NCBI GenBank assembly: GCA_032622095.1
Contig: CP136064.1
Location: 139,147,954-139,211,953 of the forward strand
Length of the DNA: 64,000 nucleotides
Reading direction: 5' to 3'
Origin: Siphonodentalium dalli
Lineage: Eukaryota > Mollusca > Scaphopoda > Gadilida > Siphonodentaliidae
Shown piece by piece: positions 35,225-43,814 of this stretch. Numbering within the stretch: the first letter of the stretch is position 1; each line of letters starts with the position of its first letter. The position numbers and the translations under genes were made by a program. The notes beneath the pieces were generated by a model. The model did no database searches, was not told where the DNA came from, and saw nothing but the letters and a program-made list of their open reading frames with translations.

Positions 35225-35974
35225 TGTGCCAATACGGGTACATATAACTCTTAAGGCTATCAGAACGGTTTGATTATTTATATATAACAAAGTCAATAAT
35301 GTTCAATCATCGGTATCTGGGTTTCTCTTCCTGTCGTCTGCTTGGGTTGGGATCTTCTTCCGTCTTCATAGGTTGGATGTATCTGCTTGTCTTCTACTCG
35401 GTTGAGTTCCGGTTGAGTTTATCTTCCTGTCGTCTCATGTTCTTCTTCCGCCGGCGCATCAGTGAGATGTTGTTAGGATCACAAGATCATCGTGTTTACC
35501 TTGTATCTTCATCCATCCTTCTAGCTGCTTTTCTCTGGCGTCCGAGAATTCGTTGTTACTATCGGGTAGCTGGTTAGAACTGTCTTCTCATGTTTGCTTG
35601 CTTCTTCCTAAAATACCCAGTGTCTGCTAATGACGGCCATGTGTATTTTCACGGCGCGTCGGTTCATCGTACTTAGGGTAATTGAGTGATCGTCAGCTCC
35701 CCATGGGTCCTATTAACTCTCCTGGTTTCAGTAGCTTTCTAGGCGATACATCTGGTCTTGCTAATCCTCAAGACCGTGTTCTGTTTACTCCACAAATCAT
35801 TTCCCTATGTTATTGCATGGACGCTCGCTAATTCGATTTGGTGCTCAGTACTTGCGATCTAGATGTGGTTAACAGCGGCGCTGATATGTGTGGTAATCGA
35901 GCGCCCCTCTGACTTAGAGATTGCCTATTTTCTTCCCGGGTTGAAAGTTATGTCCCTGTGGTTGTCTTGGCACA
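35225..35974 (-). repeat. 3' LTR (750 bp)
   Basis: Matches 43065-43814 at a constant offset of 7,840 bp with no difference seen. The retroelement is on the - strand, so this copy is the 3' LTR. A 92-codon + strand open frame inside both LTRs is antisense to the element and not considered a gene. Confidence 0.95.
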
Positions 35975-35977
35975 TTA

Positions 35978-35992
35978 CTCCTTCACTTTTTC
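35978..35992 (-). other. Polypurine tract
   Basis: Immediately inside the 3' LTR the - strand reads gaaaaagtgaaggag, 15 purines except one T, ending 3 nt before the LTR. This is the position and composition expected of the plus-strand primer. Confidence 0.7.
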
Positions 35993-36277
35993 GATTTAAA
36001 GTTGATCTTGAAATCGCAAGTCCAATACGTTGCTGCGCAGCAGGTCGATGATTCGTCGAAGTGTTTCGCAACAGTGGCATCGGCGATGGATAGCTGGTTC
36101 GATGTCGGCCGTCTCCGTGTAGATCGGGTGGTCTGGGCGTCTCTCAGACAACTCCGACCTACTGGCTGTGACTCTTTGGGTGTAAAACTATGATTGAAAT
36201 CGCATGGCGTTGTCGTATTCATTTCGGTCCGGGTCGTTATTTGCTATTGTTGGTTGTGGGTGGGGTCGGCATTCGGA

Positions 36278-36721
36278 TTAGGGGTCGTCCCAGTTTTCTT
36301 GCGCTGGTGGAGCTAGGCACGGAGGTGCGGGCGTAACGTACCCGACCGGTTGCCCATCATCCTCGCCGAAACCCTCGTCCCACAATCCGTCGTCGTTCCA
36401 TCCGACGTCGCGGGCGGCCTCGTCCACTTGGTCGTCAGCGTCCTCCTCGTCCTCAGAGCCCGCCAGGTGTTCCTGTGGTTCGTGAACGCCCTCGTCTAGC
36501 CGCCGTCGGCAATTGGCGAAGAATGCTCGCAGTGTCGGTGGGGTCTGAGGCCTTGCTTCGGGGAGGAGACCGAAACCGTACCCTAGAAGTGGGTCGAGTT
36601 CCGCCTGATCGGGCCTGGGCTCTGCCTCGGCTCCGTCGATCGTCTGACTGGTGGAACTATAATAATTAGACAGAAAAAGACGCGAACATGCTGCGTGAAT
36701 AACGCGATTGATTTTCCGGCG
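36278..36721 (-). other. ATG-less acidic open frame behind a splice-acceptor-like site
   Basis: On the - strand a frame stays open from 36721 to the stop at 36278-36280 (about 147 codons) without an ATG. The part after 36658 is GC-rich and acidic (GSEDEEDADDQVDEAARD, then GFGEDDGQPVGYVTP). Upstream, at 36657-36678, is a pyrimidine-rich tract ending in tattatag, a good 3' splice site. It could be a spliced second exon of a post-pol gene. However, a second frame is also open over ~80 codons here, so GC-driven openness is a serious alternative. Confidence 0.3.
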
Positions 36722-37081
36722 TTAAATATCTGATTACGTGTCAGGGGTGTTACTTTCTCTTCAACAGCTGATAATACAATTGCTTAGTATTCGGCAAGTG
36801 AGAAATAATTCGAAGGTATGTCTACGTGCCAACGATGTTACTGGTCCAAATACCTCAAATGTGTACTGCATCAATGCTTATCTACATGCAACTTACGTCG
36901 TTATGGCGATTCGTAGATTAAAATTCGGAATACGATGAGAGGAATGCCCAATGTCTATATCTATATACATGTGATCGATACTAAGAACAACTCGACAATC
37001 GGTACGAACAAAATGTGGAATACATGAATACACAACATAATATATATAAGTGATACTAATCCAAATCCGCCACAGATGTGG

Positions 37082-37372
37082 TTAGCCTCTGACGGCTATA
37101 ATTGGATATACATGTAGGCGTTCCTGAGTGTTGTCCCGGAATAGCGCAGACGGCTTTGGTGCATCCGTCTCCATTGCTTCGTCGATGGGTTCTTTGAACA
37201 CGGCATTCAGGATATCCTCAGGTCGCTGGTCTAACTGCTTACTATACATAATGGCTAACCTTGGTAAATGTCGTTTAACAAATTTCCACCAGAATCGGTG
37301 GGTCAAGATAATGAAAATTACTACTGTAACTACGTTTCTAGGGCAAAATACCACCCTAGCCATCTCTACCAT
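37082..37372 (-). CDS. Small post-pol ORF with one hydrophobic segment (uncertain)
   Basis: A 96-codon frame with an ATG (MVEMARVVF) and a hydrophobic stretch VVTVVIFIILTHRFWW near residues 14-30, followed by a basic then acidic tail (EPIDEAMETDAPKPS). It sits 345 bp downstream of the pol stop in the sense direction, where gypsy-type elements sometimes carry an extra gene. I recognise no family. It may be a single-pass membrane protein, an exon joined to the acidic frame further downstream, or chance. The opposite strand is also open over much of it. Confidence 0.35.
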   Translation of the reverse strand: MVEMARVVFCPRNVVTVVIFIILTHRFWWKFVKRHLPRLAIMYSKQLDQRPEDILNAVFKEPIDEAMETDAPKPSALFRDNTQERLHVYPIIAVRG

Positions 37373-37717
37373 TCATTGGGGTAATACTTTTTCGTTCACT
37401 AAGTCAGTCGTGAGCATATTTTCGATCGTGTTTATTTGAGCGGGGTGCGCTCAAACGTAGTAACCCTAAGGGTGGCGGCGTGCACGTTATCTCTCGGTGC
37501 GCGATTGCAAAGTTCAAAGCTTTATTTATTAAATCGTCATGCGCACGTGCCGGGTTTCATGGGGCGCGCGACCTGTCATTGATCCGAACATGACTATTTA
37601 TTCGCGATTCGGTCTGGGGCGTTGGGCTTACTATTTTCAACATTTACGAAGCCAGGTTAGGTTTGCCAATAAGCCAGTTAAGGGTAGGGTCGCATTTCTT
37701 CTGTAATGGACCCCAGG

Positions 37718-40700
37718 TCACTGTTTCGAGCACTCAATTATTATTGCTGATAGCACGGCTTGAAACAACGGTTTATCTATTAAGTTGCTGCTCGCTCCAT
37801 TCATGAGCTGCTTACACTTGCGAGGGGCCGGTACGGGCCTGCATTCACGAGGGTTTTGTTCAATGGCGGCCACTTCCATTAACTCATCCTCTGAGCTGTC
37901 ATCACTCGTAACCATCTTTGTTACTTTGCGCCCGTGTCGACGAGGTCTCTCGTCCATGGACGAGTCAGGGTTTTGTAGCGGCTCTGAGCGCGCGAGTCGC
38001 GTTTTCCTACGCTGTAAGCGCATCTTAAGCTCGCTTAAAGGGACATCTTCGTCATCGGAGTCCGAACATTGTCTCCGATATCGAGCGATTACATCATCTG
38101 GTAATGGTTCTGTTTCATCACCAGAAGACCCACCCACAGGGTTAGGGGCAGGAACGTCGCTATCTTCGTCTTCGGGGGGAACAACATACGTTTGAGCACG
38201 CTTGTTGTTGTCAGTTTTGGGGATTTCCCATTCCAGGTTGGCTTTGCGCATATGTTCAGCATGGGATTGTGTGACTTTCCCAGTTAATTGATTCCTTAAC
38301 TCGAAAGTAACGGGCGTTATTTGCTTGGTTATGCGGAAGTAGGGTTTCCATTTGCTTTCAAGTTTGCTTTTTCGTAAATGATTCTTCACATAGACGGCCT
38401 CGCCAATCTCGAATTTGGTGTCTGTGGCCTTTTTGTTAAATTTCGCTGCTTGTTGGCGTTTCGCCTGTTTCACGTGTTTGTGTACCATCATAAAGGATTT
38501 GTGCTGTTGTTGCAGAGCTATCTGATGGTAATCTTCTCCCGCGTATTTACGCCTGGGTTTTAGGAGATTGTCTATTGGGAACACGACGTCTCGGTTGTAC
38601 AACAAGAAAAAGGGGGAGAATTTTGAAGTTTCATTTTTGTTAAATCGAATCGCAGCTAGTGCTTGATTTAAATGGACGTCCCACGTGTTTATTTGGTCTG
38701 CCACTTTCTTTGAGACAATGTCTTTAAAAGTCCTGTGAAATCTCTCCACTCTACTGTTGCTCTGGGGGTGATAATAAGACGTAGTCACGTGGTGAATGTT
38801 CAAAGCCTTCAGAGTGTCCCTGACCTTGTAATTAATGTTCTCACTGCCGTTATCGGTTATTATTTCTAGAGGGCATCCATGTCGCGGGAATATCTCGTCG
38901 ATCAAGAGATGAACAACGTTATCGGCTGACTTGTCCTTGACCGGAAACGCTTCTGCCCACCCGCTATATAAGTCTATGAAGCTGATAATGTAGCGGTTAC
39001 CCGATAGCGACGTGGGGTAGGGCCCTGATAGGTCCAACCCAATTTTGGCAAAAGGGTAGGGGGGCGTGTCCGTTATTTGCATTTTAGGGGATTGTTTTTG
39101 CAGAGACCTGACTTGGCAGGTCACGCACTTTCCAACGTAACAGTTTAGTTCCTTGTACAGTCTGGGCCAAAAATATTTCGACCTAATCGCATCATGCGTT
39201 TTGTCTACTCCCACGTGGCCGTTATCATCGTGGTATTGTTGGATTATGTTGGTTTGAAGATGTGCGGGCACCCAAAGGCGTGGGGTCGGTTCTGCGTCAG
39301 CACTCGAGAGGTAATAGAGTACCCCGTCAATCATCAAGTGTTTGTCATTCCGGGTGTCCTCGCCTTTGTCGAGGGCCTCCAGAACTGACGCAATTTCCGG
39401 GTCTTTCTTTTGTTCCTCAAGCATGTTGAAGCCTGGCTTGTTGAACAGTAGATTAGTAGGTTGGTAAGCCTGACCAATTTGAGTTTTATTCGGCAGTTCC
39501 TTTGGGGTTACCTCGCAGCTTGCGAAGTCTTTGGGTTTAAATCGAGACGAATTCAAGGCGGCGATTTCCGCTTGGGTCTCGGCGACAGTAAGGTTATTGT
39601 CGTTGATATCTACCTCTACTTCTGCCTTCTCTTGTTCCGTATAAGCATTAGGTGGCGTTCGACTGAGCAGGTCTGCGCAGTGATTATCTGGGCCAGCTAT
39701 GTACTCAATGTTACAGTTATATCCAGTTATGCCCAAAGCCCACTGTTGAATTTTCTTGTTCTGCATGGGGGATTCCAAGAGATACTTCAATGGTTTATGA
39801 TCTGTTTTTATCGTGAAAGTGGCGTTATGAAGGTAATGGTCCAACCTTTGTAATGCGAAGTGAATTGCATATGCCTCTTTCTCCACAGTTGGCCATCGGG
39901 TTTGAGTATCACTAAGTTTGTGTGAGAGATAATAAATTGGTTCTTCAACGCCATCTGAGCCCAACTGGGTCAGACAGGCACCGATGCAAAGGTCGCTTGC
40001 ATCAGTATACAATGTATAGGGCGTGGCCGTATTTGGGTAGGCCAGGAGAGGCACTGCCGTGAGATTTTCTTTTAGTTTGTCAAACGAAATTTGGCAAGCT
40101 TGGTCCCATTTGAATTTGGCATATTTTTTTGTAAGCTGTACCAAAGGTTCAGCGATTTGCGAAAATGAGGGGACAAATCTGCGGTAGTAGTTGCTCATGC
40201 CAATGAAGGAACGTACTTCTTTTACTGATGTTGGGGGCACAAGCGACCGGATGGCCTTGACCTTGTCGGGGTCAGGTCGGACGCCGTCGGTATCAATTAT
40301 AAAACCCAAATACCGTGTTTCTTGCTTTAGGAATTGGCACTTTTTTAATTTTAATTTCAGTGTATGTTGGCGCAACTTGTCAAAGACTTTCTGGATATGT
40401 TCCAAGTGTAATTCTAGGGACTCGCTGTAGATGAGGACGTCGTCTAAGTAGGCAATGGCGTAATCACCCATCCCACATAACACCTGGGCCATCAGCTGGG
40501 AGAAAACCCCTCCAGCGTTCCGGAGCCCAAAAGGCATGGAGTTGAATTCAAAAAGACCTCGGTGGCAAGCGAATGCCGTCTTTTGCTTGTACTCCTCTGC
40601 GACCTGGCACTGCCAATAACCGCTTTTGAGATCGATAGCGGTGAAGAATTTAGATTTTCCAAGAAGTGCCAAAATATCGTCGATAACCGGAAGTGGGTAT

Positions 40701-41914
40701 GACATAGGTTTGGTTACGGCATTTAATTGCCTGAAGTCGACGCAAAATCGTTTGGTGCCATCGCGCTTATCAACCATAACAATCGGACTTGAGTAAGGAC
40801 TCGAACTCGGCCTGATAATGTCTGCTTCTAGCATATCATTTATGGCAACGTCAACCAACGGTCGTTTATTCAAAGGGGTGCGATACGGGCGAAGTTTTAT
40901 CGGAGGGTGGTTTCCCGTGTCGATATGCATTTTGACTGTGCTCGTCTGTGTCAGCTCGGTATCTTTGTCGGCAAAGATGTCCGAGTTGGACTTCAACAAT
41001 TTTATCAGTGTTTCTCGGTATCGCTCTGGGCACGAAACTTCGGCCAAATTTAATCTTTTCTCGCCGGTAGCGCGCGCTGACCTAGAGTTGTCTCCCCTGT
41101 TATGGCCGGCGCGTCTAAGGGCGTAGCCATCGTCGCGGTAATTACGGGTCGTCGGGAACTGGGAGCTTTGTGACAAAGAGTTAATTTCGCGGCTGGTTCC
41201 AGGGTCACACACTACCGTCTTGCCGATTACACTGCCCCGTCGTAGGCGAAACGTTTTGTTGGTGTTATTGACGAGTAATACCGGGACCTTGTTCCTCTTG
41301 CCCACCCCAGAAATGGAGCTGCCGATTTCCAGACCGGGTTCTGACGCTAGGTAGCCTGTCTCGATTTGGGCCACCTCTACTAATGTCGACTTGCGAAGAG
41401 AAGCTAAGTTTTTTGATTTTCCCATACATAAAGTTGATGTTTGAGGCTTTAAGCTAACCTTGCTGGTCAATCTCAGCAGGGAAGCTATGTGCGCGTCCGA
41501 TTCCAATGGGACGTACACGTCACTGACCTTGAGGCATCCCAGATCATAATATAGTCTGACCCCCCGAGAGGTCAACCAATCCCTCCCCAAGATCATATTC
41601 CGGGTCATATCATTCGCCACATAAAATTTATGGGTTAATTTTAGTTTCGCCATTCTGAAGGTCAGTTCCACGCTACCAAGTACGCCCAGTGACTTCCCAT
41701 TCACGGAGCTAAGGTTGATATGTTCCCTAGTTAGTTTTGGTCGGAACTGTAATGCGTCATAGACGCGTTTGTGAATCAATGATACTTCCGCTCCACTATC
41801 CACTAATGAGCGATATTTATTTTTCCCTATTCTGACTAAACACGAGCTGGGGTTCCCCACAATGTTGATACTAAATTTCCTCTCACATGTGGCCTCAATG
41901 AGAGGATTTCTTAG
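37718..41914 (-). CDS. pol: Pol polyprotein: protease, reverse transcriptase, RNase H, integrase
   Basis: The frame is entered by -1 frameshifting at 41914-41920 and is uninterrupted for about 1,398 codons. Numbering from the codon at 41860 (a GTG, not a start): aspartic protease LVDSGAEVSLI with D21-S-G, then ILGRDWL near residue 91; reverse transcriptase with FCVDFRQLN, FTAIDLKSGYWQ, MPFGLRNAG and the active site YLDD at 471-474; RNase H TLYTDAS with D620; integrase zinc domain H877, H882 and CVTC; catalytic D943 (GLDLSGPY), D1003 (ITDNGS) and E1039 (RVERFHR), i.e. D-x35-E; a GPY/F-like KWKPYFRI; then a ~130-residue charged Ser/Glu/Arg tail. There is no chromodomain. All catalytic residues are present. 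Confidence 0.96.
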   Translation of the reverse strand, partial: LRNPLIEATCERKFSINIVGNPSSCLVRIGKNKYRSLVDSGAEVSLIHKRVYDALQFRPKLTREHINLSSVNGKSLGVLGSVELTFRMAKLKLTHKFYVANDMTRNMILGRDWLTSRGVRLYYDLGCLKVSDVYVPLESDAHIASLLRLTSKVSLKPQTSTLCMGKSKNLASLRKSTLVEVAQIETGYLASEPGLEIGSSISGVGKRNKVPVLLVNNTNKTFRLRRGSVIGKTVVCDPGTSREINSLSQSSQFPTTRNYRDDGYALRRAGHNRGDNSRSARATGEKRLNLAEVSCPERYRETLIKLLKSNSDIFADKDTELTQTSTVKMHIDTGNHPPIKLRPYRTPLNKRPLVDVAINDMLEADIIRPSSSPYSSPIVMVDKRDGTKRFCVDFRQLNAVTKPMSYPLPVIDDILALLGKSKFFTAIDLKSGYWQCQVAEEYKQKTAFACHRGLFEFNSMPFGLRNAGGVFSQLMAQVLCGMGDYAIAYLDDVLIYSESLELHLEHIQKVFDKLRQHTLKLKLKKCQFLKQETRYLGFIIDTDGVRPDPDKVKAIRSLVPPTSVKEVRSFIGMSNYYRRFVPSFSQIAEPLVQLTKKYAKFKWDQACQISFDKLKENLTAVPLLAYPNTATPYTLYTDASDLCIGACLTQLGSDGVEEPIYYLSHKLSDTQTRWPTVEKEAYAIHFALQRLDHYLHNATFTIKTDHKPLKYLLESPMQNKKIQQWALGITGYNCNIEYIAGPDNHCADLLSRTPPNAYTEQEKAEVEVDINDNNLTVAETQAEIAALNSSRFKPKDFASCEVTPKELPNKTQIGQAYQPTNLLFNKPGFNMLEEQKKDPEIASVLEALDKGEDTRNDKHLMIDGVLYYLSSADAEPTPRLWVPAHLQTNIIQQYHDDNGHVGVDKTHDAIRSKYFWPRLYKELNCYVGKCVTCQVRSLQKQSPKMQITDTPPYPFAKIGLDLSGPYPTSLSGNRYIISFIDLYSGWAEAFPVKDKSADNVVHLLIDEIFPRHGCPLEIITDNGSENINYKVRDTLKALNIHHVTTSYYHPQSNSRVERFHRTFKDIVSKKVADQINTWDVHLNQALAAIRFNKNETSKFSPFFLLYNRDVVFPIDNLLKPRRKYAGEDYHQIALQQQHKSFMMVHKHVKQAKRQQAAKFNKKATDTKFEIGEAVYVKNHLRKSKLESKWKPYFRITKQITPVTFELRNQLTGKVTQSHAEHMRKANLEWEIPKTDNNKRAQTYVVPPEDEDSDVPAPNPVGGSSGDETEPLPDDVIARYRRQCSDSDDEDVPLSELKMRLQRRKTRLARSEPLQNPDSSMDERPRRHGRKVTKMVTSDDSSEDELMEVAAIEQNPRECRPVPAPRKCKQLMNGASSNLIDKPLFQAVLSAIIIECSKQ

Positions 41915-41920
41915 TTTTTT
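41879..41920 (-). promoter_or_regulatory. -1 programmed ribosomal frameshift signal at the gag-pol junction
   Basis: On the - strand the gag frame ends GCA AAA AAC TAA. The heptamer A AAA AAC (41914-41920) is a canonical -1 slippery site and directly abuts the gag stop (41911-41913). After an 8-nt spacer (41906-41913) comes a stem-loop with a perfect 7 bp stem, cctctca (41899-41905) and tgagagg (41879-41885), and a 13-nt loop. The frame reached after slippage (CTA AGA AAT) runs open into pol. Spacer and stem fit known retroviral and retrotransposon signals. Confidence 0.85.
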
Positions 41921-42744
41921 GCGTATGTGGGCGGGGTCATTAGTCGCGGTGGTTCGTTTAATGTCGGATATCTCCGGCTGTGACGCGGTGTATCATGGGA
42001 TAGGTCACGTGATCGGTTCGGCTGATCTCGGCGGATTCCCCTAGGTGGCGTTACTGGCGTGTTCCATTGCCTTTGCTTCGAATCTCCGGATTTAGAGGGG
42101 CAATTTCTAGCCAAGTGATTACCGTTGCAACCCCAGCAAGATACGTGCCTTCGGTTTTCGGTCTTAAAGGGGCAGTCGCGAGCGAAATGGTCACCTTGAC
42201 ACGTCCAACATTCGACTGTTCGTGGTTTAACCACCGCTTCGACATGCACCTGTCTCGGGCGTGATCGGTGTTCACGGGTCGTGTGGTTATCGCTTGCGCA
42301 AATATCGCAGGTTGTTCTCGCGCGTCTGTTTCTGAAACTATCGATTTCCATTGCTTCCGGTTCGTTTTCGTTGTAATTTTCGCGGCCCGTTCGTAGGTTG
42401 AATACCCGTCGGATCCCCATTTCCCGCATGGCGATGTCGGCTGCCAATTTTAGTGTCTTCGGCGCATCCCTGATCAACTTCATTTTCAAACTGTCGCTTC
42501 TTAAAGCGTCAATATAAAACCCTACGAGTTGGCCTTCAACCGCGTTGATCCCGCCGGGCTGCTCTCGGTATGCCACAATCGCGATCTCCAAAATCCGTTC
42601 GGCAAGCACATGTAAATTTTCGTTTTGTTTTTGCTTGATTTTTCTTAGCATCGAAAAGGCGAATTGAATGTCATTTATCTCGGCAAATCGACTAGATAAT
42701 TCAGTTTTTGTGTCTTGCCACGTGGCGTTAGGATTCGTGGCCAA
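41911..42744 (-). CDS. gag: Gag, main segment with zinc knuckles (5' part frame-shifted)
   Basis: This 277-codon frame opens at a TTG and continues a shorter upstream frame. Numbering from 42744, residues 1-110 are helical-looking capsid-type sequence (SSRFAEINDIQFAFSMLRKI, GQLVGFYIDALRS). Two zinc knuckles follow, CWTCQGDHFARDC (179-191) and CWGCNGNHLARNC (203-215), both C-x2-C-x3-H-x4-C and so one residue shorter than the common spacing. A related CDICASDNHTTREH (146-159) has His in place of the last Cys. A basic Arg/Pro-rich tail ends at the stop, which overlaps the frameshift signal. The product would package RNA and form the particle. Confidence 0.9.
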   Translation of the reverse strand: MATNPNATWQDTKTELSSRFAEINDIQFAFSMLRKIKQKQNENLHVLAERILEIAIVAYREQPGGINAVEGQLVGFYIDALRSDSLKMKLIRDAPKTLKLAADIAMREMGIRRVFNLRTGRENYNENEPEAMEIDSFRNRRARTTCDICASDNHTTREHRSRPRQVHVEAVVKPRTVECWTCQGDHFARDCPFKTENRRHVSCWGCNGNHLARNCPSKSGDSKQRQWNTPVTPPRGIRRDQPNRSRDLSHDTPRHSRRYPTLNEPPRLMTPPTYAKN

Positions 42745-42928
42745 ATATCTTTGTAAAAAATCTGCATTTTTCTATCGACTTGACCCACCCGTGGTATTTC
42801 GTGGGGTCCCCGTCAAATGACGTCACTACCTGTGTCACCGTAGTCATGGCCATTGCAGCAATTTGAGAATTGATAGATTCTGTTAATGGGGCGAGAACAC
42901 CAGCTGATTGTTGTTGTTGGGTAGCCAT
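42728..42928 (-). CDS. gag: Gag, N-terminal segment
   Basis: The first ATG (42926-42928) opens MATQQQQSAGVLAPLTESIN and continues through SFDGDPTKYHGWVKSIEK, a typical start of Ty3/gypsy Gag (F-x-G-D...W). The frame then turns into unrelated residues and stops at 42728. The main Gag frame takes over across two homopolymers (T5 at 42767-42771, A6 at 42755-42760 on the + strand), so a one-base indel there is the likely cause. Whether it is a real mutation or a sequencing error cannot be told from the window. Confidence 0.8.
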   Translation of the reverse strand: MATQQQQSAGVLAPLTESINSQIAAMAMTTVTQVVTSFDGDPTKYHGWVKSIEKCRFFTKIFGHES

Positions 42929-43038
42929 TATGATAATAAACAATTAGACTCACGTTTTGCGAATTTTCCCACACTGTTTCTGTGCACACTGTTCCTCTTC
43001 TGGCTTCACGTTGTGTCTGTGATTAGCGTTCAGATCCT

Positions 43039-43053
43039 GGCTCGAAGGCACCA
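43039..43053 (-). other. Possible primer-binding site
   Basis: Reading on the - strand, 11 nt inside the 5' LTR is tggtgccttcgagcc, starting with the TGG that would pair with a tRNA CCA end. The gap to the LTR is longer than usual and I could not assign a tRNA, so this is tentative. Confidence 0.25.
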
Positions 43054-43064
43054 GTTAAGAGATA

Positions 43065-43814
43065 TGTGCCAATACGGGTACATATAACTCTTAAGGCTAT
43101 CAGAACGGTTTGATTATTTATATATAACAAAGTCAATAATGTTCAATCATCGGTATCTGGGTTTCTCTTCCTGTCGTCTGCTTGGGTTGGGATCTTCTTC
43201 CGTCTTCATAGGTTGGATGTATCTGCTTGTCTTCTACTCGGTTGAGTTCCGGTTGAGTTTATCTTCCTGTCGTCTCATGTTCTTCTTCCGCCGGCGCATC
43301 AGTGAGATGTTGTTAGGATCACAAGATCATCGTGTTTACCTTGTATCTTCATCCATCCTTCTAGCTGCTTTTCTCTGGCGTCCGAGAATTCGTTGTTACT
43401 ATCGGGTAGCTGGTTAGAACTGTCTTCTCATGTTTGCTTGCTTCTTCCTAAAATACCCAGTGTCTGCTAATGACGGCCATGTGTATTTTCACGGCGCGTC
43501 GGTTCATCGTACTTAGGGTAATTGAGTGATCGTCAGCTCCCCATGGGTCCTATTAACTCTCCTGGTTTCAGTAGCTTTCTAGGCGATACATCTGGTCTTG
43601 CTAATCCTCAAGACCGTGTTCTGTTTACTCCACAAATCATTTCCCTATGTTATTGCATGGACGCTCGCTAATTCGATTTGGTGCTCAGTACTTGCGATCT
43701 AGATGTGGTTAACAGCGGCGCTGATATGTGTGGTAATCGAGCGCCCCTCTGACTTAGAGATTGCCTATTTTCTTCCCGGGTTGAAAGTTATGTCCCTGTG
43801 GTTGTCTTGGCACA
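43065..43814 (-). repeat. 5' LTR (750 bp), carries the promoter
   Basis: Identical by eye to 35225-35974. It ends next to target duplication copy atag (43815-43818), then continues with satellite sequence ctccgtccttggctattgac. Confidence 0.95.
43118..43125 (-). promoter_or_regulatory. TATA-like box in 5' LTR
   Basis: The - strand reads tatataaa about 53 nt before the inner end of the 5' LTR. If used, transcription would begin ~25-30 nt further on, giving a very short R-U5. The same sequence exists in the 3' LTR. Confidence 0.35.

Larger units (their letters stand above)
35975..37717 (-). other. Long post-pol region between pol stop and 3' LTR
   Basis: About 1.74 kb separates the pol stop (37718) from the 3' LTR, much more than needed for a polypurine tract. 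It contains the 96-codon ORF, the acidic ATG-less frame, a GC-rich part (36300-36650) and AT-rich flanks. No envelope-like protein is recognisable. Confidence 0.5.
35225..43814 (-). mobile_element. Ty3/gypsy-type LTR retrotransposon, 8,590 bp, recent insertion
   Basis: Two 750 bp LTRs (35225-35974 and 43065-43814) bound gag and pol on the - strand in the order gag, protease, RT, RNase H, integrase, which defines the Ty3/gypsy (Metaviridae) layout. The LTRs start tgtgcca and end tggcaca and are flanked by a 4 bp duplication, atag (35221-35224, 43815-43818). Both LTRs read identically in my comparison, so insertion was recent. Sister satellite copies at 46560-46600 and 62520-62560 hold the empty target (gtacgtacatagctccgtcc). 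One frame break in gag suggests this copy is defective or has a sequence error. Confidence 0.96.

Noticed and set aside
35299-35577. 92-codon + strand frame in the LTR (also 43139-43417)
   Set aside because: It is antisense to the retrotransposon, lies wholly inside the LTR and has no recognisable features.
37128-37439. 103-codon + strand frame in the retrotransposon post-pol region
   Set aside because: Antisense to the element and overlapping the sense 96-codon ORF; no recognisable motif.
39461-39853. 130-codon + strand frame and other + strand frames across pol
   Set aside because: They are antisense shadows of the uninterrupted pol frame.
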